Source: Phenylobacterium sp. SCN 70-31 (GTDB lineage: Bacteria > Pseudomonadota > Alphaproteobacteria > Caulobacterales > Caulobacteraceae). Taken from it: a stretch of 64,000 nucleotides of DNA. Each line of letters opens with the position of its first letter. Position 1 is the first letter of the stretch. The position numbers and the translations under genes are program-made. The notes beneath the pieces are model-generated. The model worked only from the letters and a program-made list of their open reading frames with translations, was not told the DNA's origin and did not search any database. This document shows positions 1 through 11,884 of this stretch, piece after piece. The stretch spans positions 1 to 64,000 of the forward strand of contig NZ_MEEX01000014.1 in the NCBI RefSeq assembly GCF_001724605.1, given 5' to 3'.

Positions 1-51
1 CTTGGCTTTACTCAGCTATTTCGACCCTCACCCAAATCGCACTTGACTTAG

Positions 52-97
52 CGTTGCCTTCGGAGGGCAACGCTCTATCCAGCTGAGCTACGGGTGC
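52..97 (-). tRNA. tRNA-Arg(CCG), 5' part only
   Basis: Read on the minus strand from 97, the sequence gives an acceptor 5' strand GCACCCG, a D-arm (GCTC...GAGC) and an anticodon arm with stem TTGCC/GGCAA and loop CTCCGAA. The anticodon is CCG, so this is arginine (codon CGG). After the anticodon stem, near position 52, the sequence stops looking like a tRNA: there is no TTCGA-type T-loop and no CGGGTGC to pair with the acceptor strand. The fragment is therefore incomplete. The stretch at 1-50 is noticeably AT-richer than the rest of the window. A displaced 5' fragment at the boundary of an integrated element would explain this; an assembly join is the alternative. Confidence 0.75.
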
Positions 98-260
98 GTC
101 TCTCGCGGAGCGGTGTCTCTAGCGGAAAGGGCGCGCGGCCGCAAACGCTGGCTCGCTCGCCGGCCAGGATTTCAGCGAGGCAATCGCGCTGGAGGTTTTC
201 ACGGCTAGGTTCCGCGCCTGGAACATGGTCGAAAGACCGGTATGGCGTCTGGGGGGAAGC

Positions 261-2204
261 ATGGGCGGCTGGAAGCAGACCCGGAAGCCGATTCCGGGAT
301 GGGTCGGGCTGATCGCGGCGGTCGGGCTCGCCGCGGCGAGCGTCGGTTCGTCCCTGGCCTGGGCGCAGGCCCAGGCGCATGTGGAGGACGAGCCGCCCGG
401 AAAGCTCGTCTACGAACAGTTCTGCGCCGCCTGCCACGACAATGTCCCCGCGGGCGACCGCGCCGCGCCCGTGGCGGCGCTCAGGAAGATGAGCGCCCAG
501 ACGCTGACGACCGTATTGACCACCGGCGTGATGAAGCCCATCGGCGACAGCCTGGACCCTCGCCAGCTCCGTGACGTGGTGGCGTATCTGGCGGCGCCGG
601 AAGATGCTGCGGGCACGGCCTGGATCGACGACGCACGCTGTGCGCCCGACCGGCGTGAGGTCGACCTGAGGCCGACGCCGGCCCAGATCGGTTTCGGTGT
701 CGATCACGAGAACTCCCGGCGGATGAGCGCGGCCCAGGCCGGGCTGAAGACGGCCGACATGGCGAAGCTGGAGGTGGCGTGGAGCTTCGCCCTGCCGCGC
801 ACCTCGGGCCTGCGCGGGTCGGGAGTGGTGGTCGGGTCCACGCTGTTCTATCCCGCCGGACAGGCCGGCTATGTGCTGGCGCTCGACACCCGCACGGGCT
901 GCGTGAAGTGGGCGACGCCCACGCCGTCCCAGGTGCGCAACAGCCTGGCCTATGGCCGCCTGGGCCAGGACGGCCCGCTGGGCCTCGTCGCCGCTGACGG
1001 CCAGGGCCGCCTGATCGCGTTCGACGCGAAGACGGGCGACATCCTGTGGCGGGTCGACCCCCGCCACGACAGGACGGCGCCGCTGTCGGGCTCGGCGCTG
1101 ATCCACGACGGCAAGGTGATCGTGCCGATCTCGGGCAGCGACGTGGGCGCGGCCATAAGGCCGAGCTACGAATGCTGCAAAGGCCACGGCGCCGTCGCGG
1201 CCGTGGATGCGAAGGACGGCCGGGTGCTGTGGACCTGGCACACCATGCCGGACGCCCGCCCGCTGGGCGTGAAGAATTCCCAGGGCGTCGAGATGTACGG
1301 GCCCTCGGGCGCGCCGGTGTGGTCCTCGCCCGCGATCGACGTGCGGAAGGGGCTGGTCTTCGCGTCGACGGGCGAGAACACCTCGCCCCCCGCCACGAAG
1401 ACCAGCGACGCCATCGCCGCCATGGATCTGGCGACCGGTCGGGAGACGTGGGTCTTCCAGGCGCTGGAGAACGATGTCTGGAACTTGTCGTGCCCCGTGG
1501 GGTCGCCCACGGGCGACCGCGGACCCGGTCCCAACTGCTTCTTCGCCGGCGAGGGCAGCGTCCTGCTGGACCACGACTTCGGTGCGGGGCCGGTGATCTT
1601 CCGCCGCCCTCGCGGCAAGGACGTGATCCTGGGCGGCCAGAAGTCGGGCGACGTCTGGGCGCTGGACGCGGAGACGGGCAGGGTGCTGTGGCGACAGCGG
1701 TTCGGAGAGGGTACGCCGCTGGGCGGGATCCACTGGGGCATCGCCCACGACGGCAAGCGGGTGTTCGCGCCGATCAGCGATCCCAACGTGCCCAGGGAGC
1801 GTTCGGCCGCGGGCATGCACGCCGTCGACATCGCGACCGGCAAGGTGGCGTGGCAGTGGTTCGCCGCGCCCGACTGCGAAGGCCCGCGCGCCAAGGTCGT
1901 CACCTGCAAGACCCGGCACGGGCTCTCGGCCGCGCCCCTGGTGATCGACGGGGCGCTGCTGGCGGGATCGCTGGACGGGCGGCTGTGGGTCTTCGACGCC
2001 GCGACGGGCAAGGTGCTGAACATGGTCGACACGGCGACCGCCGACTACCGGCCGGTGAACGGCCTCCCGGGCGCCGGCGGCTCGATCGATGCGGCCGGCC
2101 TCTTCGCGGGCGACGGCATGGTGTTCGTCAACTCGGGCTACGCCAGTTTCGACCAGGCGGCGGGCAACGTGCTGGTGGCGCTGCGGCCGAAGTCCGGCCG
2201 TTGA
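261..2204 (+). CDS. Secreted cytochrome c / PQQ-like beta-propeller dehydrogenase (polyvinyl-alcohol-dehydrogenase type)
   Basis: The 647-residue protein starts with a signal peptide (hydrophobic stretch about 14-34 ending AWA-Q). A short cytochrome c domain follows with heme motif CAACH at residues 55-59. The rest is a quinoprotein beta-propeller with repeated W-docking blades such as LALDTRTG, IAFDAKTGDILW, VWALDAETGRVLW and AVDIATGKVAW. An N-terminal haem c domain followed by a PQQ propeller is the arrangement of cytochrome-type polyvinyl alcohol dehydrogenase (PvaA-like). Such enzymes oxidise alcohols in the periplasm and pass electrons through the haem. The substrate here is not determined. 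The ATG at 261 was chosen over an upstream in-frame ATG at 225 because GGGGGGAA lies just before it. No PQQ synthesis genes are nearby. Confidence 0.8.
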   Translation: MGGWKQTRKPIPGWVGLIAAVGLAAASVGSSLAWAQAQAHVEDEPPGKLVYEQFCAACHDNVPAGDRAAPVAALRKMSAQTLTTVLTTGVMKPIGDSLDPRQLRDVVAYLAAPEDAAGTAWIDDARCAPDRREVDLRPTPAQIGFGVDHENSRRMSAAQAGLKTADMAKLEVAWSFALPRTSGLRGSGVVVGSTLFYPAGQAGYVLALDTRTGCVKWATPTPSQVRNSLAYGRLGQDGPLGLVAADGQGRLIAFDAKTGDILWRVDPRHDRTAPLSGSALIHDGKVIVPISGSDVGAAIRPSYECCKGHGAVAAVDAKDGRVLWTWHTMPDARPLGVKNSQGVEMYGPSGAPVWSSPAIDVRKGLVFASTGENTSPPATKTSDAIAAMDLATGRETWVFQALENDVWNLSCPVGSPTGDRGPGPNCFFAGEGSVLLDHDFGAGPVIFRRPRGKDVILGGQKSGDVWALDAETGRVLWRQRFGEGTPLGGIHWGIAHDGKRVFAPISDPNVPRERSAAGMHAVDIATGKVAWQWFAAPDCEGPRAKVVTCKTRHGLSAAPLVIDGALLAGSLDGRLWVFDAATGKVLNMVDTATADYRPVNGLPGAGGSIDAAGLFAGDGMVFVNSGYASFDQAAGNVLVALRPKSGR

Positions 2205-2219
2205 CCGGGAGGGACGGGA

Positions 2220-3380
2220 TCAGGCCTGTCCCGTCACGCTGTCCCAGAAGCGCCTGGCCTTGCCGGTGAAGCCGGCGGCCTTGGGGTGCTGCTGTTCCTC
2301 GCAGAGGCCCGCCAGTTCGCGCAGAAGCTCCTTCTGGCGCGCATTGAGCTTCGTGGGCGTCTCGACGAACAGCTCCACGACGAGGTCGCCCCGTTGCGGT
2401 CCGCGCAGCGAGGGCATGCCGCGCCCCTTCACCCGCACGGTGCGGCCGGTCTGCGCGCCCTCGGGAATCTGGACGGTGATCTTGCAGTTCCCGTCGCAGT
2501 TGTCGCCGCCCAGCAGGCAGGGCGCGTCGATCTCGCCGCCGAGGGCCGCGACGCACATGGGCACGGGCACCGTGCAGAGCAGGTCCAGGCCGTCGCGCTC
2601 GAACAGTTCGTGCGGGGCCACCGAGATGAAGATGTAGAGGTCGCCGCGCGGGCCGCCGCGCATCCCCGCATCGCCCTCGCCGGCCAGGCGGATGCGGGCG
2701 CCGTCGTCCACGCCGGCCGGGACGCGGACGGCGAGCGTGCGGTTCCGGCGGATCTGGCCCTGGCCCCGGCAGTCGCCACAGGGGTCGAGGACCATCCGGC
2801 CCGAGCCGCCGCAGCGGGGGCAGGCGCGCTCGATCGAGAAGAAGCCCTGCGTGGCGCGCACGCGGCCCTGGCCCTGGCAGGTGGTGCAGGTCGTGGGGCT
2901 GGTGCCGGGCTTGGCGCCCGAGCCGTCGCAGGTTTCGCAGGTCAGGGTGGCCGGGACGGTGATCTCCACCTCGGCGCCGGCATAGGCCTGCTCGAGGGTG
3001 ATCTCCAGATCGTAGCGCAGATCCGAGCCGCGGGCCGGGCCGCCCCGCTGTTGGCGACCGCCGCGGCCGCCGAACATGTCGCCGAAGACGTCGCCGAACA
3101 CCTCGTTGAAGATGTCGTGGACGTCGTGGAACTGGCCATTGCCGCCCATTCCGCCCTGGCCGTTCACGCCGGCGTGGCCGAAGCGGTCGTAGGCCGCGCG
3201 CTTCTGGGGATCGGACAGGACCGAATAGGCCTCGTTCACTTCCTTGAAGCGCGAGGCCGCCTCTTCGCAGCCGCCGTTCCGGTCGGGATGGTGTTCCATC
3301 GCGGCCTTGCGAAAGGCGCTCTTGAGGGCTCCCGCGTCGCAACCGCGGTCCACGCCCAGGATCTCGTAATAGTCCCGCAT
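2220..3380 (-). CDS. dnaJ: Chaperone DnaJ (Hsp40)
   Basis: Co-chaperone that stimulates DnaK ATPase and delivers unfolded protein. The J-domain (1-70) carries HPD at 31-33. A Gly/Phe-rich linker with repeated FGD/MFGG follows, then four CxxCxGxG zinc-finger repeats with cysteine pairs at 148/151, 165/168, 187/190 and 201/204, and the two C-terminal substrate-binding beta domains. The total of 386 residues is normal. One oddity is a cysteine-bearing loop near 288-299 (CLLGGDNCDGNC) where many DnaJs have a short turn. It lies 262 bp downstream of dnaK on the same strand. A GC-rich hairpin (GGGTGG/CCACCC, about 3420-3439) sits in the leader. No strong separate heat-shock promoter was seen, so read-through from dnaK is plausible. 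Confidence 0.96.
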   Translation of the reverse strand: MRDYYEILGVDRGCDAGALKSAFRKAAMEHHPDRNGGCEEAASRFKEVNEAYSVLSDPQKRAAYDRFGHAGVNGQGGMGGNGQFHDVHDIFNEVFGDVFGDMFGGRGGRQQRGGPARGSDLRYDLEITLEQAYAGAEVEITVPATLTCETCDGSGAKPGTSPTTCTTCQGQGRVRATQGFFSIERACPRCGGSGRMVLDPCGDCRGQGQIRRNRTLAVRVPAGVDDGARIRLAGEGDAGMRGGPRGDLYIFISVAPHELFERDGLDLLCTVPVPMCVAALGGEIDAPCLLGGDNCDGNCKITVQIPEGAQTGRTVRVKGRGMPSLRGPQRGDLVVELFVETPTKLNARQKELLRELAGLCEEQQHPKAAGFTGKARRFWDSVTGQA

Positions 3381-3539
3381 GAAATCGTCAGGCGCTCGAT
3401 AACTGATGGATTTTCAGGTGGGTGGCCCCCCGCCCACCCGCAAGCCTTAGCAAGGCCGGGGGGGCGGGGAAACCGTTCCGGGCGCGCGGGGTGAAATCGA
3501 CTGGCGGTTTCGCCCGCAATGCGCGCTCCAATTCAACGT

Positions 3540-3562
3540 CCGGGCGCCGATCGGGCGCCCGG
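3540..3562 (-). terminator. GC-rich hairpin downstream of dnaK
   Basis: A perfect 9-bp stem (CCGGGCGCC / GGCGCCCGG, 5-nt loop) lies about 80 bp past the dnaK stop, in the dnaK-dnaJ gap. No U-run follows on the minus strand, so it may be an attenuator, a processing site or an mRNA-stability element rather than a full intrinsic terminator. The rest of the 262-bp gap shows no gene. Confidence 0.35.
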
Positions 3563-3642
3563 GCCGCGAAGGCGGCGGCGACGACCCCGTGGCCGTTGTG
3601 ACGCCGGGGCGCCGGTCGGGCCATGGGGCGCATCGTCACGCC

Positions 3643-5547
<1,905 letters not shown>

Positions 5548-5692
5548 TAGTGGGTCTTGCTCGCTCCTTGTTGGCGGACGCCGCGGGTGGGCCTTCTAGA
5601 GAAGCGCCCGAGGAAAAGCGACGCCCCCGGTTCGATTAAGTTCCTCGTCCGGCCCCGGCGCCCGAGTGGGCGAGGACCGTCTTCGAGAGCCG

Positions 5693-5720
5693 ATATGGGA
5701 AGGTTTGGCGCCCCTGCAAG
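5693..5720 (-). promoter_or_regulatory. Heat-shock (sigma-32/RpoH) promoter of dnaK
   Basis: On the minus strand the sequence reads CTTGCAG, 14 nt, CCCATAT. This is close to the sigma-32 consensus CTTGAAA-N11-15-CCCATNT. It sits 146 bp upstream of the dnaK ATG, predicting a 5' leader of about 135-140 nt. Confidence 0.75.
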
Positions 5721-5752
5721 AGCGAAAGCCCTTCGTACTGTAAGGATATACG

Positions 5753-6229
5753 CTACGTCCGCCGCCACGCCGTGCTGGCCTCGGCGTAGCGGGCCGCGGG
5801 GTGCGGCGTCTCGCCGCCCCTCGACGCCAGGAAGGCGTGCTCCACGATCATGGCCTGCTGCTCGATGTTCAGGGCGGCGAAGGGCGGTCCGTCCAGGTCG
5901 TAGGCGTAGGCCCGGGGCCCGTCGCCCGCGCGCAGCTTGGCCAGGATCAGCGAGATTCCGTTCTGCGCCTGCCACACGTGGGTCAGCTCGTGGACGAAGA
6001 CGGCCTGGCGTCGCAGCGGCGTCTCGGGCGCCGCGAAGTCGGCCGGGCAGGTCGCCGCGGGCCAGACGATCAGCGCCGGGCCGGCCACGAACGCTCGATT
6101 CCAGGCCGGGACCGCCAGGATGCGCACACGGCGGCCGTCGAGGCCGGGCCCGAACATCTCGGCGCCCAGCGCCCGCTCGCCGGCCGTCAGCGGCCGGATG
6201 GAGAAGGGTTTCGCGGAGGTGGCGGCCAT
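5753..6229 (-). CDS. HELTH-motif metalloprotease-like protein
   Basis: A 158-residue protein without an obvious signal peptide. Its clearest feature is a zincin motif, HELTH at residues 80-84, in the context VFVHELTHVWQAQ. This matches small proteins annotated as Vgr-related or DUF4157-type putative metallopeptidases. The third zinc ligand is not assignable by eye. The ATG at 6229 was chosen because the protein-like region begins there (MAATSAKPF) and GAGGAG lies upstream, although the spacing is a little long. An in-frame ATG at 6400 would run into the divergent gene's leader. It is transcribed divergently from the dienelactone-hydrolase-like gene at 6321. The biological role is unknown. Confidence 0.6.
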   Translation of the reverse strand: MAATSAKPFSIRPLTAGERALGAEMFGPGLDGRRVRILAVPAWNRAFVAGPALIVWPAATCPADFAAPETPLRRQAVFVHELTHVWQAQNGISLILAKLRAGDGPRAYAYDLDGPPFAALNIEQQAMIVEHAFLASRGGETPHPAARYAEASTAWRRT

Positions 6230-6320
6230 CGGCGGTTGACGGCTCCTCGGACAGTCGGGTTCGCTGCGTCCCAGCATCCCGCCAAACGCCGCGCATGGAA
6301 ACGCCCGAAAGGAAACCCTC

Positions 6321-7190
6321 ATGGTCACCCTCACCCGTCCCGACGGCACGCGCCCGGAAGACCTGAACCTCTCGCGCCGCGGGCTGACGCTCGCGATCAC
6401 CGGCGGCTATGCGCTGGCGGCCTGGTCGGCGCAGGCGGCGCCCATCAGGACCGATGACGCGGGCCTCTGGACCGGCATGGTCGGGATCAAGGCCCCCGAC
6501 CGCGAGATCCCGGCCTTCGTCGCCCGGCCCTCGAAGGCCGGGAAGCATCCCTGCGTGGTCCTGGTCTCGGAGATCTTCGGCCTGCATGAGTATATCCGAG
6601 ACACCGCGCGACGCCTGGCCAAGGCGGGCTATGTCGTCGTCGCGCCCGACTTCTTCGTTCGCGCCGGCGACCCGTCGACGATGACGGACTTCCCGGCGAT
6701 CCTGAAGATCGTGGCCACCGCGACCGACGCCCAGGTGGCGGGCGACGTCGGCGCGGCGCTGGCCTGGCTGAAGGCCCAGCCGTTCGCCGACGCGAAGCGT
6801 GTGGCGATCACCGGCTACTGCTGGGGCGGCGCCGTGACCTGGGAAGCGGTGGCCCGGTTCCCGGAATTCAAGGCCGGCGTCGCCTGGTACGGCCGCCTCA
6901 CCAGCGGCATGGCCGCCGATCCGGATAACAAGAATCCCCTCGATCTCGCCGGCGAGCTGAAGGCGCCCGTACTGGGTCTCTACGCCGAGAAGGACAGCGG
7001 CATCCCCCTGACAGACGTCGAGAAGATGAAGGCGGCGCTGAAGGCGGCCGGCAAGACCGACAGCGACATCGTCGTCTATCCCGACGCCCAGCACGGCTTC
7101 CACGCCGACTACCGACCCTCCTACAAGCAGGACGCCGCCGAGGACGGCTGGGCCAGAATGCTGGCGTTCTTCAAGCGGCACGGGGTGTAA
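6321..7190 (+). CDS. Dienelactone hydrolase family protein
   Basis: An alpha/beta hydrolase of the DLH family, 289 residues, which is longer than classic carboxymethylenebutenolidase (about 235) because of an N-terminal extension. That extension contains SRRGLTLAITGGYALAAW, resembling a Tat-type signal (RR at 19-20), so it may be exported. The nucleophile elbow GYCWGG places the catalytic Cys at 167. Asp225 (AEKDSG) and His258 (QHGFH) complete the Cys-Asp-His triad typical of this family. The SEIFGLHEYI segment (83-92) provides the conserved Glu. The natural ester or lactone is unknown, and no aromatic pathway is adjacent. Confidence 0.8.
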   Translation: MVTLTRPDGTRPEDLNLSRRGLTLAITGGYALAAWSAQAAPIRTDDAGLWTGMVGIKAPDREIPAFVARPSKAGKHPCVVLVSEIFGLHEYIRDTARRLAKAGYVVVAPDFFVRAGDPSTMTDFPAILKIVATATDAQVAGDVGAALAWLKAQPFADAKRVAITGYCWGGAVTWEAVARFPEFKAGVAWYGRLTSGMAADPDNKNPLDLAGELKAPVLGLYAEKDSGIPLTDVEKMKAALKAAGKTDSDIVVYPDAQHGFHADYRPSYKQDAAEDGWARMLAFFKRHGV

Positions 7191-8154
7191 GGCGTCCGCG
7201 CGCGCCGGATGGCGGCGGCTCGGGACTCAGCCGCGGTCCAGTTTACGGATCGCGGGCGACAACGGCCGCGCGGCCGCCTCGTAGTCCGCCCAGGCGGTCG
7301 TTCGGGCGAGAGCGGCGGGCGCGGTGCGGAGGGTCCAGGTATGCGGGTCCAGCCCCGGCTTCACCTGATCCCAGATCAGGGGGAAGGCGACCGTCGCGCC
7401 CGGTCGCGCCCGCGGTGAGAGCGGCGCGACGGCCGTGGCGGTGCGGTCGTTGCGCAGATAGTCCAGGAAGATCCGGCCCTTCCGCTTGGCCTTGGCCATG
7501 TTGACCACATACCGGTCGGGGGCGTCGGCGGCGACCGCCTCGCAGACGCGCCGGGCGAAGGCCTTGGCCGCGTTCCAGTCGGGTCCGCCGCGCTTCGGGG
7601 CGGCCAGAGGGGTGACGACGTGCAGGCCCTTGCCGCCAGTGGTCTTGCAGAAGGCCACGAGGCCCAGGGCCTCCAGCCTCGCCCTCACCGCCAGCGCCGC
7701 CGCCACCACCCGGTCGAAGGGCAGCCCCTCATCGGGGTCCAGGTCGAAGACCAGCCGCCCGGGCGCATCGGGCCGCCCCGGCGCGCCGTTCCAGGGATGC
7801 AGTTCGATCGCGCCCATCTGCGCCAGCGCCGCCAGCGCCTCGACCCGGTCCACCTGGAGATACGGCTTGCCGGAAGCGCCTTCGGTGTCGACGCGGGTGA
7901 CCAGCGGCGACAGGCCCCGCGCGGCGTGCCGCTGGAAGAAGCGCGGCCCCCCGATCCCGCCCGGCGCGCGAACCAGGGAGCAGGGGCGCCCCGCAAGGTG
8001 GGGCAGCATCCATGCGCCGACCGTCTCGAAATAGCGGGCCAGATCCAGCTTGCTGATCGGCGCGCCCGCGCCGTCGTCGGGCCAGAGCGGACGATCGGGG
8101 TTGGTCAGCCGCACGCCCATCACCCACGCCGGGGCGGGTTCGCGGGGCGGCGGG

Positions 8155-9554
<1,400 letters not shown>

Positions 9555-9558
<4 letters not shown>

Positions 9559-10304
9559 CGGGCGGCCTCCAGCCAGGCCAGGACCTCGTCCACGTCGCGC
9601 AGTCCGAACGTGGCCGCCGTCGCCCTGGGCGCGCCGACCAGGACGCCGTAGCCGCCCAGGCGGCGAACCTCGGCGAAGCCGTGCTCGTCGGTCACGTCGT
9701 CGCCCACGAAGACCGGCGTGGCGCCCGCGAACGCGTCCATCGCCATGAAGGCCCGGACGGCGTCGCCCTTGGTCGGCCCCGGGGTTCGCAGTTCGGCCAC
9801 CATGTCGCCCTCCTGAATCGTCAGTCCCGTTTCGGCGGCCAGGTCCTTCGCCAGCCGCCTCGCCTCGGCGGCGCAGGCCGGCGCCAGCCGGTAGTGCAGC
9901 GCCACGCTGGCGCCCTTTTCCTCCACGATCAGGCCGTCGGCGCCCGCGGCGAAGGCCTGAAGTCGAGCGCGAACGGCCGGAAGCTCGGGATGTGCGGGCG
10001 TCTCTAGCACCGCCCGGCCGGCGTCGCGCCGTACAAGGCCGTGAACGGCGGCGGCCCATGCGACTCTGCCCTCCAGGATGGCGTCGATCTCGGGCAGGGT
10101 CCGTCCGCTGACCACGGCGAGGCGCCCGCCGAGCCCCGCGTCCAGCCGCTCCAGCAGGCGTGTACGCCGCGGATCGGGGCCGACGTCGGTGGGGCGGTCG
10201 GCGAGGGGGGCTATGGTTCCGTCGAGGTCCAGGAAAAGGGCGATGGCGCCCAGGGCCAGGGGCCCAGGCTTCGGCAAGGTGTCGATCAGCATATCCGGCA
10301 GCAT
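9555..10304 (-). CDS. otsB: Trehalose-6-phosphate phosphatase (OtsB)
   Basis: HAD-superfamily phosphatase that converts trehalose-6-phosphate to trehalose. The 249-residue protein has the nucleophile motif FLDLDGT (Asp26, Asp28), a VVSGR motif II region and the C-terminal FVGDDVTDEHGF motif IV that binds Mg. The start at 10304 is preferred over 10427, as the family sequence begins near LALGAIALFLDLDG; ATG 10292 is also possible. It is translationally coupled to otsA (4-bp overlap) and divergent from zwf, with about 120 bp between them. Confidence 0.92.
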
Positions 10305-10425
10305 AGCGGTCTCGTCCGGGATCGCGAAACGCGCGGGGGCGGACAACGATCCCGACCCGGCGTTCCGGGCTTGACCGCGCGGCGCGCGCCATGTCGTCTC
10401 CGCGCCGGAAACGGAAGGGCGAACC

Positions 10426-11880
10426 ATGCATCAGGCCGACGCCATCGTGCTGTTCGGGGCTACGGGCGACCTGGCGCGGCGCATGCTGCTGCCTTCGCTC
10501 TACTTCCTCGACGCGGACGGCTTCCTGCCCGACGGCTTCCGCATCGTGGCCACGGCCCGCGCCGAGATGACCACCGAGGCCTTCCGGGCGCAGGCGGAGA
10601 AGATCCTGGCCGACCGGCCCGAGGGCCTGGACCCGCAGGTCTGGGCGCGGTTTTCGGATCGCCTCGCCTATGTGGGCGCCGACGCCACCACCGCCGAGGG
10701 CGCGGCACTTCTGCGGCCCGCGCTGGAGAGCTGCGGCGCGCCCTTCTTCTTCCTGGCCGTCTCGCCCAGCCTGTTCGAGAAGATCTGCGTGGCCCTGGCC
10801 GACGCCGGTCTCGCCACCGACCAGACCCGGATCGTGCTGGAGAAGCCGATCGGCCGCGACCTGGAGACCTCGCGCCACATCAACGCCGCGCTGGGCGCGA
10901 TCTTCGACGAGGACCAGATCTTCCGCATCGACCACTACCTCGGGAAGGAGACGGTCCAGAACCTGATCGCGCTCAGGTTCGCCAACGCCTTCTTCGAGCC
11001 GCTGTGGAACAATCTCACCATCGACCACGTCCAGATCACGGTGGCCGAGACCGAGGGCGTGGGCGCGCGATGGCCCTACTACGACGAGTACGGCGCCCTG
11101 CGCGACATGCTCCAGAACCACATGCTCCAGCTCCTCTGCCTGGTGGCCATGGAGCCGCCAGCCGACATGGAGCCGGACTCGGTGCGCAACGAGAAGGTGA
11201 AGGTGCTGCGCAGCCTGCGCCGCTTCACCCGCGTGGACGCCGGCGACAAGTCGGTCCGCGGCCAGTACACCCCCGGCGTCGTGGCCGGCGCGGCGGCGGA
11301 CGGTTACGAGTCCGAGCGTGGCCAGAAGAGCGGGACGGAAACCTTCGTCGCGCTGCGCGCCGACATCGACAACTGGCGCTGGGCCGGCGTGCCGTTCTTC
11401 CTGCGCACCGGCAAGCGCATGCCCGAGAAGCGCACGTCGGTGTCGATCCAGTTCAAGCCCGTGCCGCACTCGATCTTCGGGCAGGCGTCGATCCACGACA
11501 TGACGCCGAACCGCCTGGTCATCGACCTCCAACCCGACGAGGACATCAGCCTGACCCTGATGAACAAGGCGCCGGGGCTCAGCTCGGGCGGCATGCGGCT
11601 TCAGTCGCTGCCGTTGTCGCTGTCGCTACTCAGCACCTACGAGGGCGCGGGCGGGCGCCGACGGATCGCCTACGAGCGACTGCTTCTGGACGTGATCCAG
11701 GGTGACGCCACCCTCTTCGTCCGCCGCGACGAGGTGGAGGAGGCCTGGCGCTGGGTCGACGGGGTCGCCGACGCCTGGGCCGAGGCCCGGCTGGAGCCCA
11801 AGCCCTACGCCGCCGGAAGCTGGGGCCCCTCGGGCGCCTTCGCCCTCATCGAGCGGTTCGGCAAGGCGTGGTCGGACTGA
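10426..11880 (+). CDS. zwf: Glucose-6-phosphate 1-dehydrogenase
   Basis: First enzyme of the Entner-Doudoroff and oxidative pentose phosphate routes, oxidising glucose-6-phosphate to 6-phosphogluconolactone with NADP. The 484-residue protein has the dinucleotide motif GATGDLARR (10-18) and the active-site signature RIDHYLGKE (near 166-174), and ends in the expected C-terminal substrate domain. It is separated from pgl-edd-glk by the convergent GH15 gene. The divergent otsB shares its upstream region, which links glucose-6-phosphate use for trehalose and for catabolism at one regulatory spot. Confidence 0.97.
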   Translation: MHQADAIVLFGATGDLARRMLLPSLYFLDADGFLPDGFRIVATARAEMTTEAFRAQAEKILADRPEGLDPQVWARFSDRLAYVGADATTAEGAALLRPALESCGAPFFFLAVSPSLFEKICVALADAGLATDQTRIVLEKPIGRDLETSRHINAALGAIFDEDQIFRIDHYLGKETVQNLIALRFANAFFEPLWNNLTIDHVQITVAETEGVGARWPYYDEYGALRDMLQNHMLQLLCLVAMEPPADMEPDSVRNEKVKVLRSLRRFTRVDAGDKSVRGQYTPGVVAGAAADGYESERGQKSGTETFVALRADIDNWRWAGVPFFLRTGKRMPEKRTSVSIQFKPVPHSIFGQASIHDMTPNRLVIDLQPDEDISLTLMNKAPGLSSGGMRLQSLPLSLSLLSTYEGAGGRRRIAYERLLLDVIQGDATLFVRRDEVEEAWRWVDGVADAWAEARLEPKPYAAGSWGPSGAFALIERFGKAWSD

Positions 11881-11884
11881 CCGG

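Noticed and set aside
52..97. A group I intron interrupting the tRNA-Arg gene.
   Set aside because: Bacterial tRNA introns of this kind sit in the anticodon loop. Here the loop and the 3' strand of its stem are intact, and the sequence diverges only afterwards.
75..1919. A 614-codon minus-strand open frame opposite the PQQ dehydrogenase.
   Set aside because: It is the antisense of a well-supported gene; the product is Arg/His/Pro-rich with no domain, as expected from GC-rich antisense reading.
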